Of a DNA stretch of 64,000 nt, positions 1-9,159 are shown in pieces (positions within the stretch are counted from its first letter, which is position 1; each line of letters begins with the position of its first letter). Location of the stretch: positions 952,001 through 1,016,000 of the forward strand of contig NZ_JACVAU010000001.1 of assembly GCF_014852005.1 (NCBI RefSeq). The letters run 5' to 3'. This DNA is from Pseudoxanthomonas sp. PXM03 (lineage in GTDB: Bacteria; Pseudomonadota; Gammaproteobacteria; Xanthomonadales; Xanthomonadaceae). A model generated the notes under the pieces. It had not been told where the DNA came from. It saw nothing but the letters and a program-made list of their open reading frames with translations, and made no database searches. The position numbers were made by a program, and so were the translations under genes.

Positions 1-295
1 GCAGGCCATCGATGGGCGTCGCCAGGCCGGCATCAAGCACGACATGCGCCGTGCCCACGCTCGGATGGCCGGCGAATGGCACCTCGCGGCGCGGGCTGAA
101 CATGCGTACGGCGTAGCTCGCACCCGGTTGCGTGGGCGCGAACACGAAGGTTGTTTCCGGCAAGCGTGTCCAGCGGGCAATGGCCTGCATGGCCGCATCG
201 TCCAGTCCGGCGGCATCGAGCACGACGGCCAGGGGATTGCCGGCGCCAGGGCGGTCGGCGAACACGTCCAGCTGGACGTAACGGCGAGAAGTCAT
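1..295 (-). CDS. PhzF-family isomerase, partial (3' end outside window)
   Basis: The N-terminal 98 residues of a PhenazineF/PhzF-fold protein; the rest lies beyond the left edge. It opens with YVQLDVFADRPGAGNPLAVV, has the Glu of LPETTF and the FAGHPSVG motif, which in this family lie at the active site between the two beta-barrel lobes. It is closely similar to the next gene (325-1200) and starts with ATG 29 bases after that gene's stop, so the two are tandem paralogs in one transcription unit. PhzF proteins are isomerases or epimerases of small acids; the substrate cannot be read from sequence. Confidence 0.9.
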   Translation of the reverse strand, partial: MTSRRYVQLDVFADRPGAGNPLAVVLDAAGLDDAAMQAIARWTRLPETTFVFAPTQPGASYAVRMFSPRREVPFAGHPSVGTAHVVLDAGLATPIDGL

Positions 296-324
296 GTCGG
301 GGTTTCGCGTGGGGGCCGCGCAGC

Positions 325-1200
325 TTACCAAGTCACCCGGCCATCGATGACCAACTGCACCTGACCGCCGATCCAGACCTGGCTCTCGTCATCCATTTGT
401 ACGTGGACGCGGCCGTCTCGCCCCAGTTCGCGGCCCTGGCTGGCCAGATAGCGCCCCGAGTCGCCGGGCAACGCGCCTGCGGCGTGCAGCGCGGCGGCGA
501 TGCAGGCGTTGACACTGCCGGTCACCGGGTCTTCCGGAATGTTGTCGGCAGGGCAGAAGGCGCGCACGGCGAGGTGGTGGTCGCTGCCGGGTGGCGTCCG
601 CCCGAACACGGACAGGCCCACCGCGCCCGTGGCCGTGGTCAATGCAGCGATGGCGGCGAGATCGGGCACCAGGTGTCGCACGGCTGCAGCGTCCTCCAGC
701 TCCACGAGCCACCAGGAAGGTCCGTTGTTCCACAGCCCGGGGCGGAGGCCCGCAATCGGGAGTGATGAAAGGACGGCATCCAGGGCAGGGAGCGGCGGCG
801 TCTCGACCAGATGCGCCTGCGGCGTCCTCAGTTGAATCGTGGGTTGAGGGCCGCTGTCGTCGATCCGGATGGGCAACAACCCCGCGGCGCATTCCTGCAC
901 CGGGCGGTCGGATGCGGTGACCAGGCCAGCCTGCAGCGCGACCCATGCCGCGCCCACACTGGGGTGACCAGCGAACGGGAGTTCCTGCCGGGGCGTGAAG
1001 ATGCGGATGCGGTAACTGGCGTCGGGTGTCGTCGGCGGCAGGAAGAAAATGGTCTCGGACAGGTTCGTCCAGGCCGCGAACGCCTGCATGCGGGAGGTAG
1101 CCCACTCGGCCGCATCCAGGACCACACCCAGCGGGTTGCCGCCACCAGGACGGTCGGCGAACACGTCGACCTGCAGGTAGCGGTGGGAGGTTTGTTGCAT
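325..1200 (-). CDS. PhzF-family phenazine biosynthesis-like isomerase
   Basis: A complete 291-residue PhzF-family protein, the usual length. The first motif QVDVFADRPGGGNP is at residues 10-23, the putative catalytic Glu is E49 (LSETIF), FAGHPSVG contains H79, and the second-lobe motif EDPVTGS is at 223-229. The family catalyses proton shifts in small carboxylic acids, but no phenazine genes are nearby, so the role is probably unrelated to phenazines. It is divergent from lysAC with 87 bases between the start codons, and it leads a tandem pair with the partial paralog at 1-295. The ATG start fits the family N-terminus. Confidence 0.92.
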   Translation of the reverse strand: MQQTSHRYLQVDVFADRPGGGNPLGVVLDAAEWATSRMQAFAAWTNLSETIFFLPPTTPDASYRIRIFTPRQELPFAGHPSVGAAWVALQAGLVTASDRPVQECAAGLLPIRIDDSGPQPTIQLRTPQAHLVETPPLPALDAVLSSLPIAGLRPGLWNNGPSWWLVELEDAAAVRHLVPDLAAIAALTTATGAVGLSVFGRTPPGSDHHLAVRAFCPADNIPEDPVTGSVNACIAAALHAAGALPGDSGRYLASQGRELGRDGRVHVQMDDESQVWIGGQVQLVIDGRVTW

Positions 1201-1234
1201 GCGGTACGGTCCGGTCCTGCGCGGGGGCTTCGGC

Positions 1235-1240
1235 TAGAAT
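1235..1240 (+). promoter_or_regulatory. possible -10 element of lysAC
   Basis: TAGAAT lies 47 bases upstream of the lysAC ATG in the divergent gap and resembles a -10 box; the same hexamer occurs upstream of purE. No convincing -35 box is seen at the right distance, so this is only a candidate. Confidence 0.3.
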
Positions 1241-1251
1241 CGACGGTTCAC

Positions 1252-1268
1252 GCCCGAAGGGTTCGGGC
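1252..1268 (+). promoter_or_regulatory. small hairpin in lysAC leader
   Basis: GCCCGAA and TTCGGGC form a perfect 7-bp stem with a GGG loop, ending 19 bases before the lysAC start. It would sit in the 5' UTR. It is too small to be a lysine riboswitch and has no U tract; it could affect translation initiation. Confidence 0.35.
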
Positions 1269-1287
1269 ATCCCTCGCCATTCTACCC

Positions 1288-3918
1288 ATGCCCTCTGCCT
1301 CCCCCGCGCCTGATCGTTGGATTGTTCTCAAGTTTGGCGGCACCTCGGTGTCGCGTCGCCACCGTTGGAACACGATTGGCGCGCTGGCGAAAAAACGCGC
1401 GGAAGAAGGTGATGCCCGCATCCTGGTGGTGGTGTCGGCCCTGTCCGGCGTCACCAACGAATTGACCGCGATTGCCGATGGTGCGACGGACAGCGCGGAG
1501 CGCGTGGCGAAGCTGGAACAGCGCCATCGCGAATTCGTCGCCGAACTGGAACTCGATGTGGACGCCGTGCTGGGCGAGCGCCTTGCGGCGTTGCGCAACC
1601 TGCTGACCGATCCGCGCGCGGCCAGTCGCACGCTGGACTGGCAAGCCGAGGTACTGGGCCAGGGTGAGCTGCTGTCCTCCACGCTGGGCGTGGCGTACCT
1701 GCGCGCGCAGGGGCTGGACTTCGGCTGGGTCGATGCGCGGCACTGGCTGCAGGCCAACTTCCTGCCCAACCAGAGCCCGTGGGCGCAGCGACTGTCGGTG
1801 TCGTGCAATACCGCGCCCGATCAGGACTGGCGTCGCGCGTTCGCGGGACAGTCCAGCCGCATGCTGCTGACGCAGGGCTTCATCTCGCGGCATGCCGATG
1901 GCGGCACCGCCATCCTCGGTCGCGGAGGCTCTGACACGTCGGCGGCGTACTTCGGTGCGCTGCTCGGCGCGCAGCGCGTGGAGATCTGGACCGACGTGCC
2001 CGGCATGTTCAGCGCCAATCCGCGCGAAGTACCCGATGCGCGCCTGCTGACGCGGCTGGACTATTACGAGGCCCAGGAAATCGCGACTACCGGTGCCAAG
2101 GTGCTGCATCCGCGCTCGATCAAGCCGTGCCGCGATGCTGGCGTGGCGATGGCGATCCTGGATACGGAGCGCCCCGATCTTCCCGGCACCACCATCGACG
2201 GCAGCGCCATCACAGTGCCCGGCGTGAAAGCCGTCAGTCGTCGCAACGGCATCGTGCTGGTGTCGATGGAAGGCATCGGCATGTGGCAGCAGGTGGGCTT
2301 CCTGGCCGACGTGTTCGCCCGCTTCAAGAAGCACGGCCTGTCGGTGGACCTGATCGGTTCGTCGGAGACCAACGTCACCGTGTCGCTGGACCCCAGCGAG
2401 AACCTGGTCAACACCGACGTGCTGGCCGCGCTTTCCGCCGACCTGGCCGAGATCTGCCGGGTGAAGGTGATCGCGCCGTGCACGGCGATCACCCTGGTCG
2501 GTCGTGGCATGCGCTCGCTGCTGCACAAACTGTCGGACGTGTGGGCAATGTTCGGCCGTGAACGCGTGCATCTGATCTCGCAGTCGTCGAACGATCTGAA
2601 CCTGACGTTCGTGATCGATGAAGCGGACGCGGAGGGCCTGTTGCCCGTGCTGCACGAGGCGCTGATCGACAGTGGCGCGATGCCGACCGACGAAGCCAGC
2701 GTGTTCGGCCCCAGCTGGCGCGAGATCAACGGCGCCGTGCGTCATCGTGGCGTGCGCTGGTGGAGCGCCGCCGCAGCGCGTGAACGACTGCTGTCGCTCG
2801 CGCAGGCGGGCACGCCGCGCTATGCGTACAACCTGGATGTCGTGCGTGCCCGTGCGCGCGCACTGGCCGGCATCGGTGCGGTGGATCGGCGATTCTTCGC
2901 GATCAAGGCCAACTCGCATCCGGCCATCCTGCGCGCGCTGGTGGAGGAAGGGTTCGGGCTGGAGTGCGTGTCGCGCGGCGAACTGGAGCATGTGTTCGAG
3001 GTGGCACCGACGCTCGCCATGCAGGATGTGCTGTTCACGCCGAGCTTCGCGCCACGCGAGGAGTACGCCTTTGCGCTCGACAAGGGCATCAACGTCACCC
3101 TCGACAATGTCGAGGCGCTGCAACAGTGGCCGGAGGTCTTCCGGGGGCGTCGCGTGTGGTTGCGCGTGGACCTGGGGCGTGGCGACGGCCATCACGACAA
3201 GGTGAAGACCGGCGGCAAGACATCGAAGTTCGGCCTGCCCCTGGTGAAGCTCGAGGAGTTCCTGGCCGCCGCCCGTGCGCTCGATGTGCGCGTGACTGGC
3301 CTGCACGCGCACCTGGGCAGTGGCGTGGAGAGCGCGCAGCACTGGAACCAGATCGCCGATGAGCTTGGCGGGCTGGCCGATCAGATCGGCACCATCGAGA
3401 CCATCGACATCGGTGGCGGACTGCCCATCCCGTACGCGGAGACGGACGAACCTTTCGATCTCGCCGCATGGGGTGAAGGTCTTGCCGCGATCAAGGCGGC
3501 GTACCCGGCATACCAGTTGGTGATCGAGCCGGGCCGCTACCTGGTGGCGGAATCCGGCGTGCTGCTGGCGCATGTGACGCAGGTGGTGGAGAAGCTGGGC
3601 ATCCGGCGCGTGGGCAGTGATGCCGGCATGCACACCCTGATCCGGCCGGCGCTGTACGACGCCTGGCACGATGTAGGCAACCTGTCGCGGCTGGACGACG
3701 AAGCGCAGGAACCCTTCGATGTGGTGGGCCCGATCTGCGAGTCGAGCGACGTGTTCGGCAAGCGTCGCCGGCTGCCCTCGGCGACGGCGGAAGGCGACGT
3801 ACTCCTGTTCTCGGACGCAGGTGCATACGGCTACGTGATGGCGAGCCATTACAACCTGCGTGGGTTGCCGGCTGAAGACGTGATCGAAGGAATGGCAGGC
3901 GATGACGCCGCGCACTGA
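1288..3918 (+). CDS. lysAC: bifunctional aspartate kinase / diaminopimelate decarboxylase
   Basis: An 876-residue fusion catalysing the first step (phosphorylation of aspartate) and last step (meso-DAP to L-lysine) of the lysine pathway. The aspartokinase half starts with KFGGTSV at 15-21 and has ACT-type regulatory sequence (SVDLIGSSETNVTVS) before about residue 470. The decarboxylase half has the PLP lysine K540 in FAIKAN, the DIGGGLPIPY phosphate loop, the EPGRYLV motif and the CESSDVF motif. This fusion is known from xanthomonads. The frame is open further upstream, but ATG 1288 is chosen because family homology begins just after it. Its 3' end overlaps the next gene by 17 bases. Joining the first and last enzymes in one chain could couple lysine feedback to DAP use. 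Confidence 0.97.
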   Translation: MPSASPAPDRWIVLKFGGTSVSRRHRWNTIGALAKKRAEEGDARILVVVSALSGVTNELTAIADGATDSAERVAKLEQRHREFVAELELDVDAVLGERLAALRNLLTDPRAASRTLDWQAEVLGQGELLSSTLGVAYLRAQGLDFGWVDARHWLQANFLPNQSPWAQRLSVSCNTAPDQDWRRAFAGQSSRMLLTQGFISRHADGGTAILGRGGSDTSAAYFGALLGAQRVEIWTDVPGMFSANPREVPDARLLTRLDYYEAQEIATTGAKVLHPRSIKPCRDAGVAMAILDTERPDLPGTTIDGSAITVPGVKAVSRRNGIVLVSMEGIGMWQQVGFLADVFARFKKHGLSVDLIGSSETNVTVSLDPSENLVNTDVLAALSADLAEICRVKVIAPCTAITLVGRGMRSLLHKLSDVWAMFGRERVHLISQSSNDLNLTFVIDEADAEGLLPVLHEALIDSGAMPTDEASVFGPSWREINGAVRHRGVRWWSAAAARERLLSLAQAGTPRYAYNLDVVRARARALAGIGAVDRRFFAIKANSHPAILRALVEEGFGLECVSRGELEHVFEVAPTLAMQDVLFTPSFAPREEYAFALDKGINVTLDNVEALQQWPEVFRGRRVWLRVDLGRGDGHHDKVKTGGKTSKFGLPLVKLEEFLAAARALDVRVTGLHAHLGSGVESAQHWNQIADELGGLADQIGTIETIDIGGGLPIPYAETDEPFDLAAWGEGLAAIKAAYPAYQLVIEPGRYLVAESGVLLAHVTQVVEKLGIRRVGSDAGMHTLIRPALYDAWHDVGNLSRLDDEAQEPFDVVGPICESSDVFGKRRRLPSATAEGDVLLFSDAGAYGYVMASHYNLRGLPAEDVIEGMAGDDAAH

Positions 3919-4396
3919 GTTCACCCTGCTCAGCATGCTGATGGCGGCGGCGGTGCTGGTCGGCGTGCTGCTGCTCATGAACGCTGATCGTCGCGCCCCC
4001 GGCGTGCGCGACGTGCTGTCCGCGCTGCGGTTCGCGCCCGCCGCTTTGCTGGCGACGGGTGCGGGGACATGGTTCGTCACCCGCTGGCACGCGCGCGCCA
4101 GGTCGGTGGGACGCGACTGGAAGCCCGGTGGCATGACGCTGCGCACGTTGCTGGTGGTGTTCCTGCTGTTCCCGGTCTCGCTGGCGGCCTGGGCCATGGT
4201 CGCCCTGGGCGTCGACCAGATCATGGCCGATGCGCCTGGCGCCATGGGCGATGCCATGGGCTGGTTGCCGGTCATCGTGTTTTACGGTTCGCTGGCCGCG
4301 CTGCTGTTCGGTGCCGTGCCCGCTTTCATCCTTGAATATTTTGCCTGTCGCCGCTTCCTGCGCCGGCAGGCGGTGCTTTCCACGGGTCACGCATGA
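3902..4396 (+). CDS. unknown four-helix integral membrane protein
   Basis: A 164-residue protein with four predicted membrane segments, near residues 8-27, 44-60, 82-103 and 117-143, joined by a basic loop (WHARARSVGRDWKPGG) and ending in a basic tail (CRRFLRRQ). I recognise no characterised family. It overlaps the lysAC end by 17 bases and the murL start by 4 (ATGA), so it is translationally coupled within a peptidoglycan/lysine operon. A GAAGGA sequence about 10 bases upstream may be its ribosome site. A role in envelope biogenesis is inferred only from context. Confidence 0.85.
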   Translation: MTPRTEFTLLSMLMAAAVLVGVLLLMNADRRAPGVRDVLSALRFAPAALLATGAGTWFVTRWHARARSVGRDWKPGGMTLRTLLVVFLLFPVSLAAWAMVALGVDQIMADAPGAMGDAMGWLPVIVFYGSLAALLFGAVPAFILEYFACRRFLRRQAVLSTGHA

Positions 4397-5748
4397 CGAC
4401 TTTCGACAAATCCAGCATCCGCGTCTTCCGCTTTGTCCGCTGTTCCTTCGATGCGGAGACGGGCGTCGCGCGCCTGGTCTATGCCTTCGACGAAGGTCCT
4501 GAGCTGACCGAGACCGTTACCGTTCCCGGCGCACCCTTCACCCTGGACGCGACCCGCTCGCGCGCCGTCGAGCAGGCTGTCCGCCTGCTGCACCTGATCA
4601 CCGGCGTCAGCTACTACAAGGCAGCGGTGCCCAATGAAATCCGGATCGACGGCTATGCCATCGACGCAGCCACGGCGGTGCTGCTGGAGCAGGTGTACGT
4701 ACACGGGCTGGGCGAATTCGCGTACCGCAACGGGCTGAGCCTGCACGGCCGCGTGCGCTTCCCCGTCGGCGCACAGACGCCGGCTCCCGCTGCCGCCACG
4801 GGCCTGCGCGAGCATGCGCTGGTCGCCATCGGCGGCGGCAAGGATTCGCTGGTCAGCATCGAGGCGCTGCGGGGTGCCGGCATCGATCAGACGGTGACCT
4901 GGATCGGTGGCTCGCAGCTGATCGCAGCCTGCGCGTCGCGTACCGGCCTGCCGACGCTCAACATCGGCCGTGCGCTGGCGCCGGAGTTGTTCGATTACAA
5001 CCGCCAAGGGGCGTGGAACGGGCATATCCCGGTCACGGCGATCAACTCGGCCATCATGGTGCTGGCCGCGCTGCTGCAGGGCGTGGACCAGGTGGTGTTC
5101 TCCAACGAGCGCTCGGCCAGCTACGGCAGCATGATCCCCGGCACGGGCGAAGTGAACCACCAATGGTCGAAGGGGTGGGCGTTCGAGCAGGCGTTCGGCG
5201 ATTTCTTGCAATCGCATGTCGCCGCCGACCTGCATTACTACTCGTTGTTGCGCCCGCTGTCGGAGCTGGCTGTGGCGCGGCAGTTCGCGCGTACCGATCA
5301 CTATGACGCCCATTTTTCCAGCTGCAACCGCAACTTCCACCTGCTGGGCGAGCGCCCGACCAATCGCTGGTGCGGTGTCTGCCCGAAATGCCATTTCGTG
5401 TTCCTCGCGCTGGCGCCCTTCATGCCCAAGCCGCGGCTTGTCGGCATCTTCGGACGCAACCTGCTCGATGACGCGAACCAGACGGGTGGCTTCGATGCCT
5501 TGCTGGAGTACCAGGACCACAAGCCGTTCGAATGTGTCGGCGAAGGCCAGGAATCGCGCGCGGCGATGGCCGTGCTGGGCGATCGGCCGGAGTGGCGCGA
5601 GGACGTGATCGTGGCGCGCTTCAATCATGAGATCCGTCCGCAGCTGGATGTCGCAGCGCTGGCGGTGGCCCCGTTGCTGGAGATCGGCGGCGAGCACCGC
5701 ATTCCGGCCGCGCTGTGGGAGTGCCTGCGTGCGAATTTCGCAGTTTGA
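4393..5748 (+). CDS. murL: UDP-MurNAc-L-alanyl-L-glutamate epimerase MurL
   Basis: A 451-residue protein matching MurL of Xanthomonas, which epimerises the terminal L-Glu of UDP-MurNAc-L-Ala-L-Glu to D-Glu in an ATP-dependent reaction. A PP-loop-like ATP motif GGGKDS is at residues 147-152, consistent with adenylation of the glutamate carboxylate. A cysteine cluster C327-x2-C330-x2-C333 lies in the C-terminal half, preceded by SSCNRNFH, and could bind a metal. The gene overlaps its upstream neighbour by 4 bases and murD2 by 20. Together with murD2 it replaces the usual MurI-MurD order, in which glutamate racemisation comes first. Confidence 0.93.
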   Translation: MTTFDKSSIRVFRFVRCSFDAETGVARLVYAFDEGPELTETVTVPGAPFTLDATRSRAVEQAVRLLHLITGVSYYKAAVPNEIRIDGYAIDAATAVLLEQVYVHGLGEFAYRNGLSLHGRVRFPVGAQTPAPAAATGLREHALVAIGGGKDSLVSIEALRGAGIDQTVTWIGGSQLIAACASRTGLPTLNIGRALAPELFDYNRQGAWNGHIPVTAINSAIMVLAALLQGVDQVVFSNERSASYGSMIPGTGEVNHQWSKGWAFEQAFGDFLQSHVAADLHYYSLLRPLSELAVARQFARTDHYDAHFSSCNRNFHLLGERPTNRWCGVCPKCHFVFLALAPFMPKPRLVGIFGRNLLDDANQTGGFDALLEYQDHKPFECVGEGQESRAAMAVLGDRPEWREDVIVARFNHEIRPQLDVAALAVAPLLEIGGEHRIPAALWECLRANFAV

Positions 5749-7132
5749 GGGTCGACGTGTCGCTCTGTGGGGATGGGGGCGCGAGGGTCGCGCTGCCCAT
5801 CATGCCGTGCGATCGCGGTTGCCGTCGCTGCCGTTGACGCTGTTCTGCAGCGACGCGGAAGCGGCCGAAGCGGCCGCGCTGGGCGATCACCAGTTATCCG
5901 TGGAAACGCACGCGACGGGCGAGCGGCTTTCGACGTTCGACATCGTCATCAAGTCGCCGGGCATCAGCCCGTATACACCCGTCGCGTGTTCGGCGATGGA
6001 AGCGGGAACGCGCTTCGTGGGCGGCACCAGCCTCTGGTTCGCCGAGCATGCGCAAGCCGACGGCATCGTCACGCACTCGATGTGCGTCACCGGCACCAAG
6101 GGCAAGAGCACCACGACGTCGCTGCTCGCGCACCTGCTGCGTGCAGCCGGGCATCGGACCGCGCTCGCGGGCAATATCGGCCTGCCGTTGCTGGAAGTCC
6201 TGGAACCACAGCCCGCGCCGGACTACTGGGCGATCGAGTTGTCCAGTTACCAGACAGGTGATGTCCTCGCCAGCGATGCCCGCCCCGACATCGCCATCGT
6301 GCTGAACCTGTTCCCTGAGCACTTGGATTGGCATGGCAGCGAGGCGCGCTACATCGAGGACAAGCTGAAGCTCGTCACCGACGCGCATCCCCGCGTCGCA
6401 GTGCTGAACGCCGCCGATCCCCGCCTGGCGGCCCTGTCGCTGCCGCGAAGCGACGTGCGCTGGTTCAACCATGCCGACGGCTGGCACCTGCGCGAAGATG
6501 CGCTGTACCGGGGCGACGCATTCGTGATGGACACCCGGCCGCTGCCGTTGCCCGGGCGCCACAACCGCAGCAACCTCTGCGCTGTGCTGACAGCGCTTGA
6601 GGCGGCGGGTATCGAGGCGCTGCCGCTGGCGGCGCATGCAAGTTCATTCCGCCCTCTACCCAATCGCCTCCAGACGATGGGCACCCGCGCAGGCGTCACC
6701 TGGGTCAACGATTCCATCAGCACCACGCCGCATGCCACGCTGGCGGCGCTGGAGTGCTTTGCCGGCCGGCGCATCGCGTTGCTGGTCGGTGGTCACGACC
6801 GTGGCGTGGACTGGTCGGATTTCGCAGCGCACATGCGTGTGCAGGCGCCGCACGCGATCATCACGATGGGCGCGAATGGCCCGCGTATCCATGCGCTGCT
6901 GGCGGCGGTCGCGGCTGAGGGTGGTTTCAGCCTGGCAGGTGTGGAGACCTTGCCGGAGGCCGTCGCCGCCGCACGCGCGGCGCTGGACGGCGACGGCGTC
7001 GTCCTGCTGTCGCCCGGCGCGCCGAGCTTCGGCCAGTATCGGGATTACGTGGCACGCGGACGCCATTTCGCGGAACTGGCGGGCTTCGATCCCGACGACA
7101 TCACGGCCATTCCCGGTCTCGGCATTGCCTGA
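5729..7132 (+). CDS. murD2: UDP-MurNAc-L-alanine--L-glutamate ligase MurD2
   Basis: A 467-residue Mur ligase that adds L-Glu, rather than D-Glu, to UDP-MurNAc-L-Ala and so makes the MurL substrate. The ATP loop GTKGKSTTT starts at about residue 122; [12 protein letters not shown] and [11 protein letters not shown] are typical Mur ligase motifs, and the N-terminal domain begins with a Rossmann-like [14 protein letters not shown] start at 5729 is chosen because the VALWGWG strand begins eight residues later; it lies inside murL with a 20-base overlap. The assignment to MurD2 rather than MurD rests on the adjacent murL. The 79 bases after it hold no gene. Confidence 0.92.
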   Translation: MRISQFEGRRVALWGWGREGRAAHHAVRSRLPSLPLTLFCSDAEAAEAAALGDHQLSVETHATGERLSTFDIVIKSPGISPYTPVACSAMEAGTRFVGGTSLWFAEHAQADGIVTHSMCVTGTKGKSTTTSLLAHLLRAAGHRTALAGNIGLPLLEVLEPQPAPDYWAIELSSYQTGDVLASDARPDIAIVLNLFPEHLDWHGSEARYIEDKLKLVTDAHPRVAVLNAADPRLAALSLPRSDVRWFNHADGWHLREDALYRGDAFVMDTRPLPLPGRHNRSNLCAVLTALEAAGIEALPLAAHASSFRPLPNRLQTMGTRAGVTWVNDSISTTPHATLAALECFAGRRIALLVGGHDRGVDWSDFAAHMRVQAPHAIITMGANGPRIHALLAAVAAEGGFSLAGVETLPEAVAAARAALDGDGVVLLSPGAPSFGQYRDYVARGRHFAELAGFDPDDITAIPGLGIA

Positions 7133-7211
7133 GCGCCACCGCGCACGCGCCGTCAAGCCCGGTGCGCAGCGGCGGCGTACACTGCGTCTGAACCCCGACG
7201 AGGAGTCGACG

Positions 7212-7994
7212 ATGCGCCGCATCCCGCTGTTGCCGTGCCTGCTGTTCCTCCTGTGGTCGCCCTCACTGCTGGCTGCCCCTGTCGCCACGCCGGTCGACTG
7301 GACCCTCGGTGGCGATACTTTTTCGGGCTACCTCGTCTACGACGACAGCGTGAAGCAGCCACGCCCGGGCCTGGTGATGGTGCCGAACTGGAAGGGCGTC
7401 AACGCGTCCGCGATCGAGAAGGCACACGTGGTCGCCGGCGATGACTATGTGGTGCTGGTTGCCGATGTCTACGGCAAGGGCATCCGCCCGGATACGGATG
7501 CCGAGGCTGGTCCCGTCGCCAACGCGATGCGCGCCGATCGTCCGAAACTTCGCGCCCGCATACAGGAGGCGGTCGAGGTGCTGCGGCAGCAGCCGGCCAC
7601 GCTGGTGGACCGCGCACGCATCGGTGCGTTCGGCTACTGCTTCGGTGGCAGCACGGTGCTGGAGCTGGTACGTGCCGGCGATGCACTGGCAGGTGTCGTC
7701 AGCTTGCATGGTGGGCTGGCGACCGACCTGCCGGCGGCCGGGCCGGTGAAGTCGCCGGTGCTGGTGCTCAACGGCGGCGACGATACCTACGTGTCGGCCG
7801 CGGAGATCACCGCGTTCCAGGACGAGATGCGCAAGGCCGGCGCCGATTGGCAGTTCGTGAACTTCAGCGGCGCGGTGCACTGCTTCGCCGAAGCCGATGC
7901 CCGGAATCCGCCGGGCTGTGTCTACCATGAGCGCTCGGCCAGGCGGGCCTACCGGATGATGGCGGACTTCTTCGCCGAGGTATTCGCGAAGTGA
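7212..7994 (+). CDS. secreted dienelactone hydrolase-family protein
   Basis: A 260-residue alpha/beta hydrolase with an N-terminal signal peptide (cleavage near 21-22, after LLAA). The catalytic triad is visible: nucleophile C143 in GYCFGG, acid D190 or D191 in NGGDDTYV, and H223 in GAVHCF. Cysteine as nucleophile is typical of dienelactone hydrolases. A GAGGAG ribosome site precedes ATG 7212. It converges with ispB, leaving only 13 bases between stops. The substrate is unknown; this secreted group is generally annotated as DLH-family without a known role. Confidence 0.9.
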   Translation: MRRIPLLPCLLFLLWSPSLLAAPVATPVDWTLGGDTFSGYLVYDDSVKQPRPGLVMVPNWKGVNASAIEKAHVVAGDDYVVLVADVYGKGIRPDTDAEAGPVANAMRADRPKLRARIQEAVEVLRQQPATLVDRARIGAFGYCFGGSTVLELVRAGDALAGVVSLHGGLATDLPAAGPVKSPVLVLNGGDDTYVSAAEITAFQDEMRKAGADWQFVNFSGAVHCFAEADARNPPGCVYHERSARRAYRMMADFFAEVFAK

Positions 7995-8007
7995 CGCGCC
8001 GCGCGGG

Positions 8008-9006
8008 TCAGTGTCCGCGCTCCACGGCGTAACGCGCCAGGCCGCGCAGGGCCGCCAGCGCATCGGATTCGGGCAGGTCATCGAGCGCCTGTTCGGCCGC
8101 TGCCGCATACTGGTTCGCCCGCTCGCGGCTGTATTCCAGTCCGCCCGTGGCGCCGATGGCGGCCAAGACGTCGGGCATCGCATCGGCATCACCGGACTGC
8201 ACGACGGCGCGCAGGCGTTCCGAGGTCGCGGGGTCGGAGTGGCGTATCGCATGGATCAACGGCAGCGTCGCCTTGCCTTCCGCCAAGTCGTCGCCGAGAT
8301 TCTTGCCGAGGGCTTCGGCATCGGCGGTGTAATCCAGTACGTCGTCGGCGATCTGGAAGGCGTAGCCCAGCGCCATGCCGTAGTCGTACAGGCGGCGTTG
8401 CGTGGCTGCATCCGCGCCCGATGCCATCGCGCCCAGTTGCGTGCCCGCCGCGAACAGCACGGCGGTCTTGCGCTCGATCACGCGCAGGTAGGCCGCTTCG
8501 TCCGTATCCGGGTTGTGGACGTGCAGCAGTTGCAGTACTTCGCCCTCGGCGATCCGGTTGGTGGTGTCGGCCAGCAGGCGCATCACGTCCATGCGGTCCA
8601 GTTCCACCATCAACTGGAAGCTGCGCGAGTACAGGAAATCGCCCACCAGCACGCTGGGCGCATTGCCCCACAGGGCATTGGCCGTGCTGCGGCCACGGCG
8701 CAGGTCGGACTCGTCCACCACATCGTCGTGCAGCAGGGTGGAGGTGTGGATGAACTCGATGATCGCCGCCAGCTGGTGGTGGTTCGGCGTGGTCGGGCCG
8801 CAGGCCTGGCCGGCCAGGACCACCAGCATGGGGCGCAGGCGCTTGCCACCGGCGGAAATGATGTGGTCGGCGATCTGGTTGATCAGCGCTACGTCCGAGG
8901 CCAGGCGCGCCCGGATCAGGGCGTCCACGGACGCCATGTCGGCGTGGGCGAGCGACTGGATGCCGGGCAGGGCCAGCGCGATGCGGGGGGATTCGACGAC
9001 GGACAT
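8008..9006 (-). CDS. ispB: octaprenyl diphosphate synthase (polyprenyl synthetase)
   Basis: A 332-residue trans-prenyltransferase that extends FPP with isopentenyl diphosphate to make the ubiquinone side chain. The first aspartate-rich motif is D94-D-V-V-D98 followed by SDLRRG; the second is D221-D-V-L-D225. GGKRLRP at 53-59 binds diphosphate. Length and motifs match IspB. It is transcribed divergently from ssb with a 153-base gap. Chain length (C40) is inferred from its relatives. Confidence 0.93.
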   Translation of the reverse strand: MSVVESPRIALALPGIQSLAHADMASVDALIRARLASDVALINQIADHIISAGGKRLRPMLVVLAGQACGPTTPNHHQLAAIIEFIHTSTLLHDDVVDESDLRRGRSTANALWGNAPSVLVGDFLYSRSFQLMVELDRMDVMRLLADTTNRIAEGEVLQLLHVHNPDTDEAAYLRVIERKTAVLFAAGTQLGAMASGADAATQRRLYDYGMALGYAFQIADDVLDYTADAEALGKNLGDDLAEGKATLPLIHAIRHSDPATSERLRAVVQSGDADAMPDVLAAIGATGGLEYSRERANQYAAAAEQALDDLPESDALAALRGLARYAVERGH

Positions 9007-9104
9007 GGGACGAGGGGCCGGGAAGTCACTGAATTATAGGGGCTTGGCTGCGGCAATGCCCTACATGTGAGCTGGCGGAAAGCCGATGGCCGGGGTCCGG
9101 CAGG

Positions 9105-9110
9105 TATACT
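9105..9110 (+). promoter_or_regulatory. possible -10 element of ssb
   Basis: TATACT lies 50 bases before the ssb ATG, a near-consensus -10 box; no clear -35 is seen. Between it and the gene, GCCCGC and GCGGGC (9123-9139) can form a 6-bp stem with a 5-base loop. Confidence 0.35.
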
Positions 9111-9159
9111 CCACTGGTCTTTGCCCGCGCTTGGCGGGCATCCCTGAACGGATATCGAT

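Noticed and set aside
811-1287. Upstream extension of the lysAC frame
   Set aside because: It would overlap the phzF gene on the other strand and adds 159 residues without homology to aspartokinases; ATG 1288 matches the family start.
1241-1287. Lysine riboswitch before lysAC
   Set aside because: The leader is under 50 bases after the candidate -10 box and holds only a 7-bp hairpin; a lysine riboswitch needs about 170 bases.
1282-4275. Very long open frames antisense to lysAC (nearly 1000 codons) and to several other genes
   Set aside because: High GC content gives long stop-free antisense frames. The translations are rich in Arg, His and Gln with no family motifs, while the sense strand carries clear conserved enzymes.
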